Program-made: the position numbers and the translations under genes | Assembly (NCBI RefSeq): GCF_019972835.1 | Contig: NZ_BPPB01000006.1 | Span: 158,288 to 222,287, forward strand | Source: Lactobacillus laiwuensis | Lineage (GTDB): Bacteria; Bacillota; Bacilli; Lactobacillales; Lactobacillaceae | Length of the DNA stretch: 64,000 nucleotides | Direction of reading: 5' to 3' | Shown here: positions 36,659 through 44,730 of the stretch, piece after piece | How the letters are laid out: the number at the start of each line of letters is the position of its first letter | Numbering within the stretch: the stretch's first letter is position 1 | Notes under the pieces: model-generated | What the model saw: the letters and a program-made list of their open reading frames with translations, nothing else | What the model was told of the DNA's origin: nothing | Database searches by the model: none

Positions 36659-38476
36659 ATGAAAAAGAATAGTTTTTACAAAAAAATGATTATGTCAGTG
36701 GCTGGTGCAGCTTTGGTATCAGTTGGCTTAAATCAATCACCAAATAACGCATTTAATAGCGGTGTCACTGAAGTCAGTGCTGCCAAGAAGACCAAAAAAG
36801 TCAAAGCCGTTGGTGCAAATTCTGCAGTATACCAGAAAAAGGGCAAAAAGATGGTCAAAACCAAGAAGACCATTAAAGTAGGAAAAAAAGTACACGTTTT
36901 TGCTAAGAAAACTGTTAAAGGCAAAACTTACTACAAGATCGGCAAGAATCAATATATCAAAGCTGCTAACGTTGATGGCAAGACCCGTAAAGCAGGCAAA
37001 AAGACAGTATTATATACCAAAAGTGGCAAAGTAATTAAGAACAGTATGGTTCGTAAAGGCCAAAAGATCAAGGTATATGGTGGCGTAGTAACCATTAAGG
37101 GCAAGAAGTACTATTCAACAAAGTACGGTTACATAAAAGTAAGTGCTTTGGCTAAAAAAGCACCTGTTGTAAAACCAAACAATGATACATCAGACAATAC
37201 ATCAACACCAACAACCACTAAGCCAGTAGAAAACAATAGCAATGGTTCAAATGGCTCAACAGCTGGTTCCAATTCAAATGGGTCGAATGCAACAAATAGT
37301 TCAGCGTCAAATTCAAGTTCAAGTGGCAGCATAAGTGTGCCAACAGGGAATGACAGCAGTTCCAACAATACTGGTTCAAATGGTTCCAGCTCTAATGGTG
37401 GCAGTAGTAATGGCACCGGTAGCGACAACAACAGTTCAAATAGCTCCGGCTCCAACAGCAGTGACAATAACAGCTCAAATGACTCGGGATCCAACAGCAG
37501 TGATAACAACAGCTCAAATGACTCTGGCTCCAGCAGTAGCGACAATAACAGCTCGAATGATTCTGGCTCCAACAGCAGCGACAATAATAGCTCAAATGGT
37601 TCCGACTCTAACAGCAGCGACAATAACAGCTCAAATGATTCCGGCTCCAACAGCAGCGACAATAATAGCTCGAATGGTTCTGAAACAAACTATGCTGAAA
37701 ATACTATAGTTATTCCAAAAGATTATACTTGGGAAAAAGTTTCTAAAGCTGATAAGGAACCAATTGATGAAAATCTTAGAGCTCTCGATCGAGCATCAAG
37801 TGAAGGAATGAAAACCAATCGGTTTAAATCGGAGTCGAAGAATGATGATGAAGAAATTATAGATTTGAACAAGTTGACCAAAGATCAAAATATAAAGCTT
37901 ACAAATTTTTTCATAAAGTTACTAAATTCAGCCAGAACACAACTTGGCTTAAAGGAAATATATGCTGATCCGAAGAATCAAAAATTGGCAAATGATATAG
38001 CTGCAATATATTTAAGGGACAGAAAATTTGGGCTTGTAACAGATACCGAACCTACTGGCCATTATGTAAAGGGAATAGTTGAAGCAGCGCATGATAATGG
38101 ACTTAATATAGATAATAATTATATTGAGGATCTTAGCATGAATTTTCAGACAGCTGGGCCTTCAGATATTTATAATGAAAAAACTAGTATGACACAAGCA
38201 AAACAATTCATTTATGATGGTATAGTAGGTATGCTTTTTGGAGGAACCACTGGAAATGATGGTACAATCATGGAAGGTACAGAATATCACCATGCTAGAT
38301 CACTATTATATCCAACTAATATAACTGGAGCTGCTTCATTTCACTATGGAGTACCAGAAAATGGAATCGGGGCAGGCTACGGAGAAGTTGTTACCCACTT
38401 TATTTTAATTGCCGATTTTGCGATTCAAAATTCTGATAGTAATAAAGGTACTTATAAGCCTACCGGTCAAAATTAA
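36659..38476 (+). CDS. SLAP-domain surface protein with SN-rich repeats and SEC10/PgrA-type C-terminus
   Basis: A 605-residue exported protein with a signal peptide (~1-40, ending EVSAA). Two lysine-rich SLAP-type wall-binding modules lie at ~42-165 (KVKAVGANSAVYQKKGKK and RKAGKKTVLYTKSGK). A Ser/Asn/Asp/Gly linker follows, including seven 13-residue repeats. The C-terminal domain (~405-600) has motifs I associate with SEC10/PgrA surface-exclusion proteins (LLNSARTQLGL, GHYVKGIVEAAH, DGIVGMLFGG). SLAP modules bind secondary wall polymers non-covalently. It lies 31 bases after the TcaA-like gene with AGAAGGAG. A decayed second copy follows directly. Confidence 0.82.
   Translation: MKKNSFYKKMIMSVAGAALVSVGLNQSPNNAFNSGVTEVSAAKKTKKVKAVGANSAVYQKKGKKMVKTKKTIKVGKKVHVFAKKTVKGKTYYKIGKNQYIKAANVDGKTRKAGKKTVLYTKSGKVIKNSMVRKGQKIKVYGGVVTIKGKKYYSTKYGYIKVSALAKKAPVVKPNNDTSDNTSTPTTTKPVENNSNGSNGSTAGSNSNGSNATNSSASNSSSSGSISVPTGNDSSSNNTGSNGSSSNGGSSNGTGSDNNSSNSSGSNSSDNNSSNDSGSNSSDNNSSNDSGSSSSDNNSSNDSGSNSSDNNSSNGSDSNSSDNNSSNDSGSNSSDNNSSNGSETNYAENTIVIPKDYTWEKVSKADKEPIDENLRALDRASSEGMKTNRFKSESKNDDEEIIDLNKLTKDQNIKLTNFFIKLLNSARTQLGLKEIYADPKNQKLANDIAAIYLRDRKFGLVTDTEPTGHYVKGIVEAAHDNGLNIDNNYIEDLSMNFQTAGPSDIYNEKTSMTQAKQFIYDGIVGMLFGGTTGNDGTIMEGTEYHHARSLLYPTNITGAASFHYGVPENGIGAGYGEVVTHFILIADFAIQNSDSNKGTYKPTGQN
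37421..37693 (+). repeat. Seven tandem 39-nt repeats coding a Ser/Asn/Asp linker
   Basis: The unit codes SDNNSSNDSGSNS (13 residues). Copies begin every 39 bases from 37421; the last one diverges into SETNY. Copies differ mainly at third codon positions and at D/G in position 8. The tract is in frame and likely changes in copy number between strains. Confidence 0.85.
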
Positions 38477-38500
38477 ATTGACATAAGAGGAGTACACAAC

Positions 38501-38801
38501 GTAAAAAAGAATAGCTTCCTAAAAAATGATTATGTCGGTGGTTGGTACAGCTTTGGTATCAGTTGGCTTATGACGAACTCCAAATAATGCATTTCTTAGC
38601 GATATCACTGAAGGATAGTGTTGCTAAGAAATAGAAAAGGTGTTAAAAGCTGATAAGGAACCGATTGAAAAGAATAGTACAGCTTGACTCAAGTTTCAAG
38701 TGAAGGGATGAAAAATCATTTTTTTGCTTAAGCAAAAGCAGATGCTGAAGAAGTTGTAGATTTAAATAATTTGATAAGTAATGAAAATAAAAATTTTGAT
38801 T
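38501..38801 (+). pseudogene. Decayed, internally deleted copy of the SLAP/PgrA surface protein gene
   Basis: Beginning after an AGAGGAG site, the DNA closely matches the start of the 36659 gene (AATAG[C/T]TT..., then GATTATGTC, GGTACAGCTTTGGTATCAG), but the start codon is GTA, an A is missing from the A-run at codons 8-9, and stops follow. After a short segment the match jumps to the region coding ADKEPIDE...SSEGMK...EEIIDLN, so SLAP modules and the repeat linker are lost. It is a tandem duplicate now non-functional. Confidence 0.8.
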
Positions 38802-39212
38802 GTGAAATATTGGCAGGTGATCGCATATCTGATTTTTGGTGGCTTAACCACTTTAATTAACTTTCTATTATTTAACTATTTATATACTTGTTATATACTT
38901 GAGAAAATTTGACTGGCTACCAGGTGGTCACCTTTGTGGCTTGGCTGGTAGTCAGTTATTTTTGCCTATGTTACCAATAAACTATATGTGTTTCATGCAT
39001 ATTCACGTACAAAAAAGAAAATGATTGGAGAAATTTTTTCTTCTGGAGAATTCTCAGTTTATTAATAGATTTTTTGATTTTGAAAATTGGTATTGGCTCA
39101 TGAATGCTAATGCTTTTTGGTGAAAATTGTCGATAACGTAATAGTCGTTATTGCTAATTATCTTTTTAGTAAAGTATTTATTTTCAAAAATAAGACTCGG
39201 CCAGATAATTAA
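38802..39212 (+). pseudogene. Decayed GtrA-family membrane protein gene
   Basis: Translating with frame changes recovers a GtrA-like protein: KYWQVIAYLIFGGLTTLIN then FLLFNYLYT (from GTG 38802), a stop near 38907, then TFVAWLVVSYF, a shift, AYVTNKLYVFHAYSR..KKKMIGEIFSSGEFSVY, stops, and finally VVIANYLFSKVFIFKNKTRP ending at TAA 39212. GtrA proteins are small four-helix membrane proteins, often linked to flipping of lipid-linked sugars for surface polysaccharide modification. At least two frame shifts and several stops show it is dead. It abuts the decayed SLAP copy. Confidence 0.72.
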
Positions 39213-39424
39213 GAGATGTAGTTAGATTTAGGAAGAATGTAAATCGTGTACAAATGAATATAAATTTTTCAAGTTAGGTATCTAAATTTTTAAAACTTTT
39301 TTTATTATTTAGTTGCCTTGTGACACTAGAAATTTTTACTTATTGCTTCCTTAAATTAAAGCAGACTAAATAATGATAATATATTACAATCGGAAAGTTA
39401 AAGAAAGAGTTTAAAAATTCAAAA

Positions 39425-40477
39425 ATGAAAGTCTTGAAAATGTTAGGTAACTTAAAAAAGTCAAAAATATTGCAATTTTTAGCTTTTTCATCTTTAGTGC
39501 TTTTATTGTTATCGGCTTGTAGTCAACAAACACAAAGAAAATCTGCTTCTGCTCCTGAAATAGTAAAGTCAAAACCAAATGAATCTAATTCTAAGACTAA
39601 ATCTGCACTGAGAAAAGGCAAAGCAATTGATTCCAACATAAATCCTAAAAGAACAGCTACTGTCATAGCGGTATATGCTGCCAAAAAATATGGCGGTGAC
39701 TGGCAAAAAACATTAGCAGACGAAAAAAAAAATGGATTTGCTGTGGCTGTTAAAAACAGCGAATATTTTCCTCATGTACCTTCGAGCTTTGGTGTGGTTT
39801 ACCAAATAGGAGATCACGAAGTGCTTTATACGTTAAAACAAGTCGGTCAAGATAATCTTGTCTATTTATATACAAACAATGGCATGAAAGAGTTGGGTCA
39901 AGCAACATTTAGAACTATGAGTCAATACTTGAAAGAAAATGGTTGGGAATATTTAATTAGCGAATATGCCCATAAAACTAAGATTTTTGATCTAAGGATC
40001 AGTCCAAAGCTAATGAGTCAAAAAATGCAGGGTGATGCTGGAGCTTTCATCATGCCGTTTGCTATGCGAGGTAACTGGTATAGTTATTTTAATAAACGTA
40101 TGAATACTACGACAATTGGCCCAAATTATACTACTGAAAATGGTGAAAAATATGAACTGCATCGGATCGATGATAGATTTTTTGAGCATAAAACTTATGG
40201 AGAAATGTCTAAAGACTATCAAATAAGAACCGAAAATTGGAAAATGACAGGAGAATTGAGCAGGAAGATTCATGGCATCAGATGGATTAACTTTCGAGCT
40301 TGGATGCAGGGAGCAGGAGATGGCATATATTTTGGTCTGCATTCAGAAATGGGTCAACCAGTTTTAGTTGCTGCAAGCGGTGCCTCAATAGCAACTGATC
40401 AAATTTATTGGAAAACACCACAACTTGCCTTGCAAAATAAAAATAAAGAATTTAGCGATTTATACTATCTTAGGTAA
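39425..40477 (+). CDS. Lipoprotein related to the small '[WM]RGxW[YF]' secreted family
   Basis: A 350-residue lipoprotein: hydrophobic signal and lipobox LSAC with Cys32 as lipidation site, then a Ser/Lys-rich linker. A middle region (~75-175) has KKYGGDWQKTLADEKK and recurring strands. The C-terminal ~180 residues contain AMRGNWYSYF and finish with IYWKTPQLALQNK, blocks that match the secreted proteins at 50489, 51206 and 51971. Function unknown; exposed at the outer membrane face. A weak binding site precedes the ATG and a second ATG lies at codon 6. Monocistronic, flanked by decayed genes and perR. Confidence 0.75.
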   Translation: MKVLKMLGNLKKSKILQFLAFSSLVLLLLSACSQQTQRKSASAPEIVKSKPNESNSKTKSALRKGKAIDSNINPKRTATVIAVYAAKKYGGDWQKTLADEKKNGFAVAVKNSEYFPHVPSSFGVVYQIGDHEVLYTLKQVGQDNLVYLYTNNGMKELGQATFRTMSQYLKENGWEYLISEYAHKTKIFDLRISPKLMSQKMQGDAGAFIMPFAMRGNWYSYFNKRMNTTTIGPNYTTENGEKYELHRIDDRFFEHKTYGEMSKDYQIRTENWKMTGELSRKIHGIRWINFRAWMQGAGDGIYFGLHSEMGQPVLVAASGASIATDQIYWKTPQLALQNKNKEFSDLYYLR

Positions 40478-40752
40478 CCCTCAAAATTTAAAAATGAAAA
40501 TTATAATGTAATTTTTAGTTATGAATTTAAAAATATCATGATTAAAGAAATTCATTAAGTAGGGTAGAATTAATTTTTATTTTGTCACATTACTCTGAAG
40601 TAACTTACTTTTAATACAGAACAAAAAGGTTGTACTGATCTACTTTAGTTCTCAAATTTCAGCTTGTAGAAGCAGAATTGGATCAGTTAGCAAAAAGCAA
40701 TGGTAAATAAATCTGGTTAAAGAAAATTACCAATAAATTATTTATCATAAAC
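40478..40752. other. Gene-free AT-rich stretch
   Basis: With the adjacent perR terminator this makes a ~330-base gap. A short frame ending LVEAELDQLAKSNGK at about 40709 has no start and a stop shortly upstream; it may be the tail of a lost gene. Nothing else is recognisable. Confidence 0.35.
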
Positions 40753-40780
40753 AAAAAAAGAGCCACTTTGATGTGACCCC
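40753..40780 (-). terminator. Probable terminator of perR
   Basis: Read on the minus strand, GTCAC, a six-base loop and GTGGC are followed by CT and seven T residues. The stem is short with one wobble. Confidence 0.5.
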
Positions 40781-40806
40781 CATATTTTTTAAATTTAGGA
40801 GTCGTA

Positions 40807-41265
40807 TCATTCAACTCTTTTTTCTTTCTTTAGACAGTCAGGACATAAACCATATATTTCAACATGACTAGAAGATGTGACGAACCCAGTTTGTTTTTCT
40901 GCCTCTGTTCTCATGTGACTTTCAATTGAGTCAAAATCAGGATAATAAACGTCAGCTATTTTACCACACTTTTTACAGATAATATGAAAGTGGGGTTTGA
41001 CAAAATAATCGTAGTGCAGAGAATCATCGCCATTTTTTATTTCGATTACAATTCCGGCATCAACTAATTTGTTTAGAGTATTGTAAACCGTAGCACGATA
41101 AGTAGGTTCATCACCACTAATTGCTGAAAATATTGTGGCCGCAGTAGGATGATTATGATGTGCCATTAAGTATTCTAATATTTTTAAGCGGGGTTTAGTA
41201 GCTTTTAAGTGGTGACTACGTAACAATTCTTCAGCATCATCATGAAAATTAGGCAAAGTTCTCAT
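40807..41265 (-). CDS. perR: Fur-family peroxide stress regulator (PerR-like)
   Basis: A 152-residue metal-dependent repressor. It has an N-terminal winged helix (ATKPRLKILEYLMAHHNHP; TYRATVYNTLNKLVDAG) and a C-terminal dimer domain with two CxxC pairs (CKKC, CPDC) for structural zinc. The regulatory-metal residues line up by eye with Bacillus PerR: His39, the HFH pair, the Asp before it (YDYF) and Asp in YYPDFD. That favours PerR over Fur or Zur. The ATG follows AAGGAG on the minus strand. It sits alone; the permease upstream of it is separated by a terminator. Confidence 0.82.
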   Translation of the reverse strand: MRTLPNFHDDAEELLRSHHLKATKPRLKILEYLMAHHNHPTAATIFSAISGDEPTYRATVYNTLNKLVDAGIVIEIKNGDDSLHYDYFVKPHFHIICKKCGKIADVYYPDFDSIESHMRTEAEKQTGFVTSSSHVEIYGLCPDCLKKEKRVE

Positions 41266-41306
41266 CTCCTTTATTATTTAGTTATAGTTTAGCATTTTTG
41301 GTAAAG

Positions 41307-41334
41307 AAAAAACCGCCTTAAGCAAGGCGATTTT
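41307..41334 (-). terminator. Terminator of the APC permease gene
   Basis: On the minus strand CGCCTT, a four-base loop and AAGGCG are followed by GTTTTTT. Confidence 0.7.
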
Positions 41335-41343
41335 ATTTAATTA

Positions 41344-42780
41344 TTATTTTTCTTCTTGGTGGCGTCTGATAGTTGGCATAATCAAACCAAGTAGCAGTAA
41401 TACTACAGGTGTAGCAATATTTAAGCATAGCGTGAACGGATCTGATGAGTACATACCCATTAAACAGCATGCAATAGTAACTGCCAATCCCCAAAGACCA
41501 GCTATATATGCCAGCCACTGGTGCTTGGTCATTTGGTAGTTGTCAAAACCGTTATGAAACTTTTCATGTTGTTTTCGTAAAGCCAAATATGCAATGAAAA
41601 CCCATAGATATCGCATTGGCATTACTATTGAATTAAGTTTAACCAATTGTGCCATTACTGCTTGTGCATCAGGCATAACGGCTTGAAGTGCTATAATTCC
41701 ACCAGAAAGAATAACAATCATCCAAATACCGTTAATGTAGGCACCATGTTTATTAACTTTTAAAAGCTTTTTAGGAATGAAATCTTTAGCTTCTTTGCCT
41801 CCTAACAGCATTCTTAGGGGAGCATCAATACTTATAACTAAAGCAGAAAATTGACCAATCACATTGCACCAGGCATAGATGTAGAGGAATAATCCACCAA
41901 CTCTGTAATATTCACCCAATTTTTGAAAGGCAATGTAAGGGCCGTTTGAAATGTATTCATTCAAATTGCCATTAACAGTCTTAGGATCAAACATTAATGC
42001 TAAAGCAATTGTGCCCAAAATAGCTGAAATCATCACCATTCCGGCCAAGCCTAACATTGCTTTCGGGAAATTTTTCGAAGGATTTTTCAATTTATTAACA
42101 TATGGCGAAATTTTCTCCGCTCCACCGACAGCAAATACTAAAATTGACAGAGAAGTAAAATACTTAATGTTAAAATCTGGTACAAAATTTTGCCAATTCC
42201 AGTTTACAGTATTGAAATTAGCGTGCGGATTAATCATTGGCGCCGCAAACATCATGATAATAAATAAAATTGACATGATGAACATTGAAGTACCAGCAAT
42301 TGTCGACAAAGTTTTAATTACTGGAATTCCTCGACTGGCTACCCAGCAAAAGAATAAAAAGATTACTAATGTAGCTAGTTGTGTCCAAGCTGTTGGCAGA
42401 CTGTCATACCAATTAGTATTTCCAAAGATACCCCAGGCCATGCCTCTCAAGCCACCTGTACCTTTACTAGAAATGTAAACTACGTGAACCGCCCAAAAGG
42501 TCCAACCAGCATAATATGCCCATTTAGGTCCAATAGTGGCGTTAATCCAAGAAGCCACACCACCTTCAGAATCTTTAAAAACAGACCCTAGTTCACCAAC
42601 CATTAGGGCATAAGGGATAAAGAAAAGCAGGAAAATAACTATCCAGCTAAAAATTACCTTTGTGCCATCAAAATATATAAATCCGTTGACAACGTTGCCG
42701 AAGCTCCATACTATAGAAAAAGCCATAGTAGCAAGCGTTGTCCACATCATCTTTTTAGAATTGTTTGGTGTTTCACCCAT
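41344..42780 (-). CDS. APC-superfamily amino acid permease
   Basis: A 478-residue, roughly twelve-helix transporter. The N-terminal helix region has SIVWSFGNVVNG and GVASWINATIGPKWAYYAGW, as in the glutamate/GABA antiporter-like branch of the APC family (YjeM and GadC relatives). The substrate cannot be assigned. AAGGAG lies ahead of the ATG on the minus strand. Because a putrescine carbamoyltransferase lies about 2 kb away, a polyamine or amino acid exchange role is conceivable but not shown. Confidence 0.82.
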   Translation of the reverse strand: MGETPNNSKKMMWTTLATMAFSIVWSFGNVVNGFIYFDGTKVIFSWIVIFLLFFIPYALMVGELGSVFKDSEGGVASWINATIGPKWAYYAGWTFWAVHVVYISSKGTGGLRGMAWGIFGNTNWYDSLPTAWTQLATLVIFLFFCWVASRGIPVIKTLSTIAGTSMFIMSILFIIMMFAAPMINPHANFNTVNWNWQNFVPDFNIKYFTSLSILVFAVGGAEKISPYVNKLKNPSKNFPKAMLGLAGMVMISAILGTIALALMFDPKTVNGNLNEYISNGPYIAFQKLGEYYRVGGLFLYIYAWCNVIGQFSALVISIDAPLRMLLGGKEAKDFIPKKLLKVNKHGAYINGIWMIVILSGGIIALQAVMPDAQAVMAQLVKLNSIVMPMRYLWVFIAYLALRKQHEKFHNGFDNYQMTKHQWLAYIAGLWGLAVTIACCLMGMYSSDPFTLCLNIATPVVLLLLGLIMPTIRRHQEEK

Positions 42781-42945
42781 GAAACTACTCCTTATTTTAA
42801 GATAACAATTTTATTATTTTAGCTTAAATGTTTTTAAAAATCTAATAAAAAGTAGTTTATTTTTTATAACGTCGGTAATTATTGATTTATGCCTAAAAAA
42901 GTGCAAAACTGTTATTATATTATAAAAGAAGGGTTGTAAGCTTTA

Positions 42946-44472
42946 ATGAAAAAAAGATTTAAAAACACGCTGCTGGTTGCTGGAACTATAGCCGCAGTTG
43001 GTTTATTTGTTGGGAGTAATAATTTTTACATTTCTGCTAAAAGTTATCATAAGGCCGTCACTAAAATAGCTGGTAATGGTAACTATGCAGTTTATCGTCA
43101 TGCTTCGAAGAAAGGACCATCCGGAAAATTTACTTCGACAAAATATTTTAAACACGCACAGATTCAATCTAAGAAGTCAATTAATACTAAAAAGGGCAAG
43201 TTTTGGAAAATAATTGTTGACGGTCGTACTGTTGGCTGGGTTAACCAAAACTTTTTTGCCAGAAATAAAATTTCAGTAGCTAATAAAGTTAGTTTAGTAC
43301 AAAATAAGCAGTATTCGTTTAACACCAAAGATGCTATTAATTATGTGACTGATAGTGCCGGAACAGCCGTTGACGCAAGTAAAGTTAATGTATCTAAATC
43401 TAAGATTAATTCAGGCACACCAGGAAAAACTACTGTTAATTACAGTTATGGCAAAGCTAAGGCTAGTGTTGCTGTGACTGTTCGCTCTGACAAAAACGAA
43501 GGCATCGCAAGAGCCAATAAAACCCCTAAGAAGGGTCCAAAGGAAGTTACAACTTGGAAGGGAAGTTCCAAGTCTTCTTCCAGAAATTGGAATGCAGCTC
43601 ATCACTATACCCCTGAAACCAGATCCAATACTTTTAGAGCTAATGGATTAACGTTAAAAACTAAGCTCTTCCAGCCCCGGTTTGTAAGTCTTGACTACCA
43701 CAAGGCTGGCGATAAAATGGGTCAGGTAGGTGTAATTCCTGAAGGAATTACTGTTCATGGCTCAAACTTTACTGTTGCGGTCTTTAATTCTAGTAAAGCT
43801 CAAAACGGTCACTTAGTTTCTTATGACTTAAAACACATTAACAAGTTTAAGGCTCAAAACTTATTAACCTTAAACTGGTCAACCTTCAAGAAATATGCTT
43901 CACATATTAAAGTTAGTCCTTATATTAAATTAGGACATGGTCAGGCCATTGGTTCATCATCTAAATATGTTTACGTAATTGCCAATAATAATACTTCAAG
44001 CAATTCAGATGCTTCTGAAGAAATTTTGCAAATACGTAAGTCAGACATGAAGATTAATCAAATTTGGACTTTTAGAATTTCTAACTATGGTAGTCCAAGA
44101 TATATTCACAATGCCACCTTTGCTGGTGACAACACTATGTATTGTCTCTTCCATAATGGTGGCCACGGTTATTATGAATATTGGAAAGTTACCCGCAGTG
44201 GTGATACCTGGACTCCAGTTGAAGTTGGTGCTACCAAAGGCAACTTTGTAAGCAACCATTCTCCAGTTCAAGGCTTTACTTATGATCAAAAGCACAGTCA
44301 ATTCTATGTTGGTTTTAATGATTACATCTTCAAAGTTGATAAAGATGGTACATTTAAGAAGACCCACCATTTGAATGTTAGACGTGAAATTGAAGGATTA
44401 TCCTCATATGGCAATAAGCTTTACGTTGAGTTTGCTCAAAGAGGGGAACTAACAGCCGGTAATACGAATTAA
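42946..44472 (+). CDS. Large secreted protein, paralogue of the 32011-33717 product
   Basis: A 508-residue exported protein with a signal peptide (~1-30). It has an SH3-like module (FWKIIVDGRTVGWVNQNFF), an Ig-like module ending VAVTVR and the same long C-terminal region (IPEGITVHG, LGHGQAIGSS, VQGFTYDQKHSQFYVGF, REIEGLSSY). It lacks the acidic polar linker of the other copy and is more basic. The two genes lie ~9 kb apart in one accessory island and probably arose by duplication. AAGGG precedes the start. Function unknown. Confidence 0.8.
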   Translation: MKKRFKNTLLVAGTIAAVGLFVGSNNFYISAKSYHKAVTKIAGNGNYAVYRHASKKGPSGKFTSTKYFKHAQIQSKKSINTKKGKFWKIIVDGRTVGWVNQNFFARNKISVANKVSLVQNKQYSFNTKDAINYVTDSAGTAVDASKVNVSKSKINSGTPGKTTVNYSYGKAKASVAVTVRSDKNEGIARANKTPKKGPKEVTTWKGSSKSSSRNWNAAHHYTPETRSNTFRANGLTLKTKLFQPRFVSLDYHKAGDKMGQVGVIPEGITVHGSNFTVAVFNSSKAQNGHLVSYDLKHINKFKAQNLLTLNWSTFKKYASHIKVSPYIKLGHGQAIGSSSKYVYVIANNNTSSNSDASEEILQIRKSDMKINQIWTFRISNYGSPRYIHNATFAGDNTMYCLFHNGGHGYYEYWKVTRSGDTWTPVEVGATKGNFVSNHSPVQGFTYDQKHSQFYVGFNDYIFKVDKDGTFKKTHHLNVRREIEGLSSYGNKLYVEFAQRGELTAGNTN

Positions 44473-44485
44473 AAATATATACTGA

Positions 44486-44513
44486 GCAGCTTGATAATCA
44501 AGCTGCTTTTTTT
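44486..44513 (+). terminator. Terminator after the second large secreted protein gene
   Basis: GCAGCTTGAT (44486-44495) and ATCAAGCTGC (44497-44506) form a ten-base stem, then TTTTTTT. Confidence 0.85.
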
Positions 44514-44730
44514 GTTTATCATTTTTGAACTTGAGATAAATGAAAAATACTATCAATTATGAGTTTAGTTATAAGTTTAGTTTTAAAATTTATACTTCAA
44601 CTCTTGCTTTAAAATTTTTTAAAAGTAATTAAAATTTTCTATATTCGACCCCAATTGGTTTTAAAAGAAGCGGAATTCCTGTATTATGATACGCAACAAC
44701 ACAAATAGTAGTTATTTTAAGGAGGATTTT

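Noticed and set aside
37129..37662. A 177-codon minus-strand frame rich in Leu, Glu and Ser
   Set aside because: It is the antisense reading of the Ser/Asn/Asp repeat tract; it has no binding site and its repeats merely mirror the sense repeats.
37421..37693. Possible CRISPR array
   Set aside because: The 39-base units are contiguous with no spacers and code in frame for a surface linker. No cas genes are present.
37335..37709. A 124-codon plus-strand frame rich in Thr and Ala over the same repeats
   Set aside because: It is a second frame of the repeated DNA and lacks its own start signal.
40660..40712. Short frame ending LVEAELDQLAKSNGK
   Set aside because: There is no start codon and a stop lies close upstream; it is too short to identify.
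41266..41290. Possible PerR box in the perR promoter
   Set aside because: The AT-rich sequence matches only about two thirds of the consensus, which is expected by chance in this composition.
41951..42478. A 175-codon plus-strand frame opposite the APC permease
   Set aside because: It is an antisense shadow of hydrophobic helices with no binding site; the minus-strand gene is clearly the real one.
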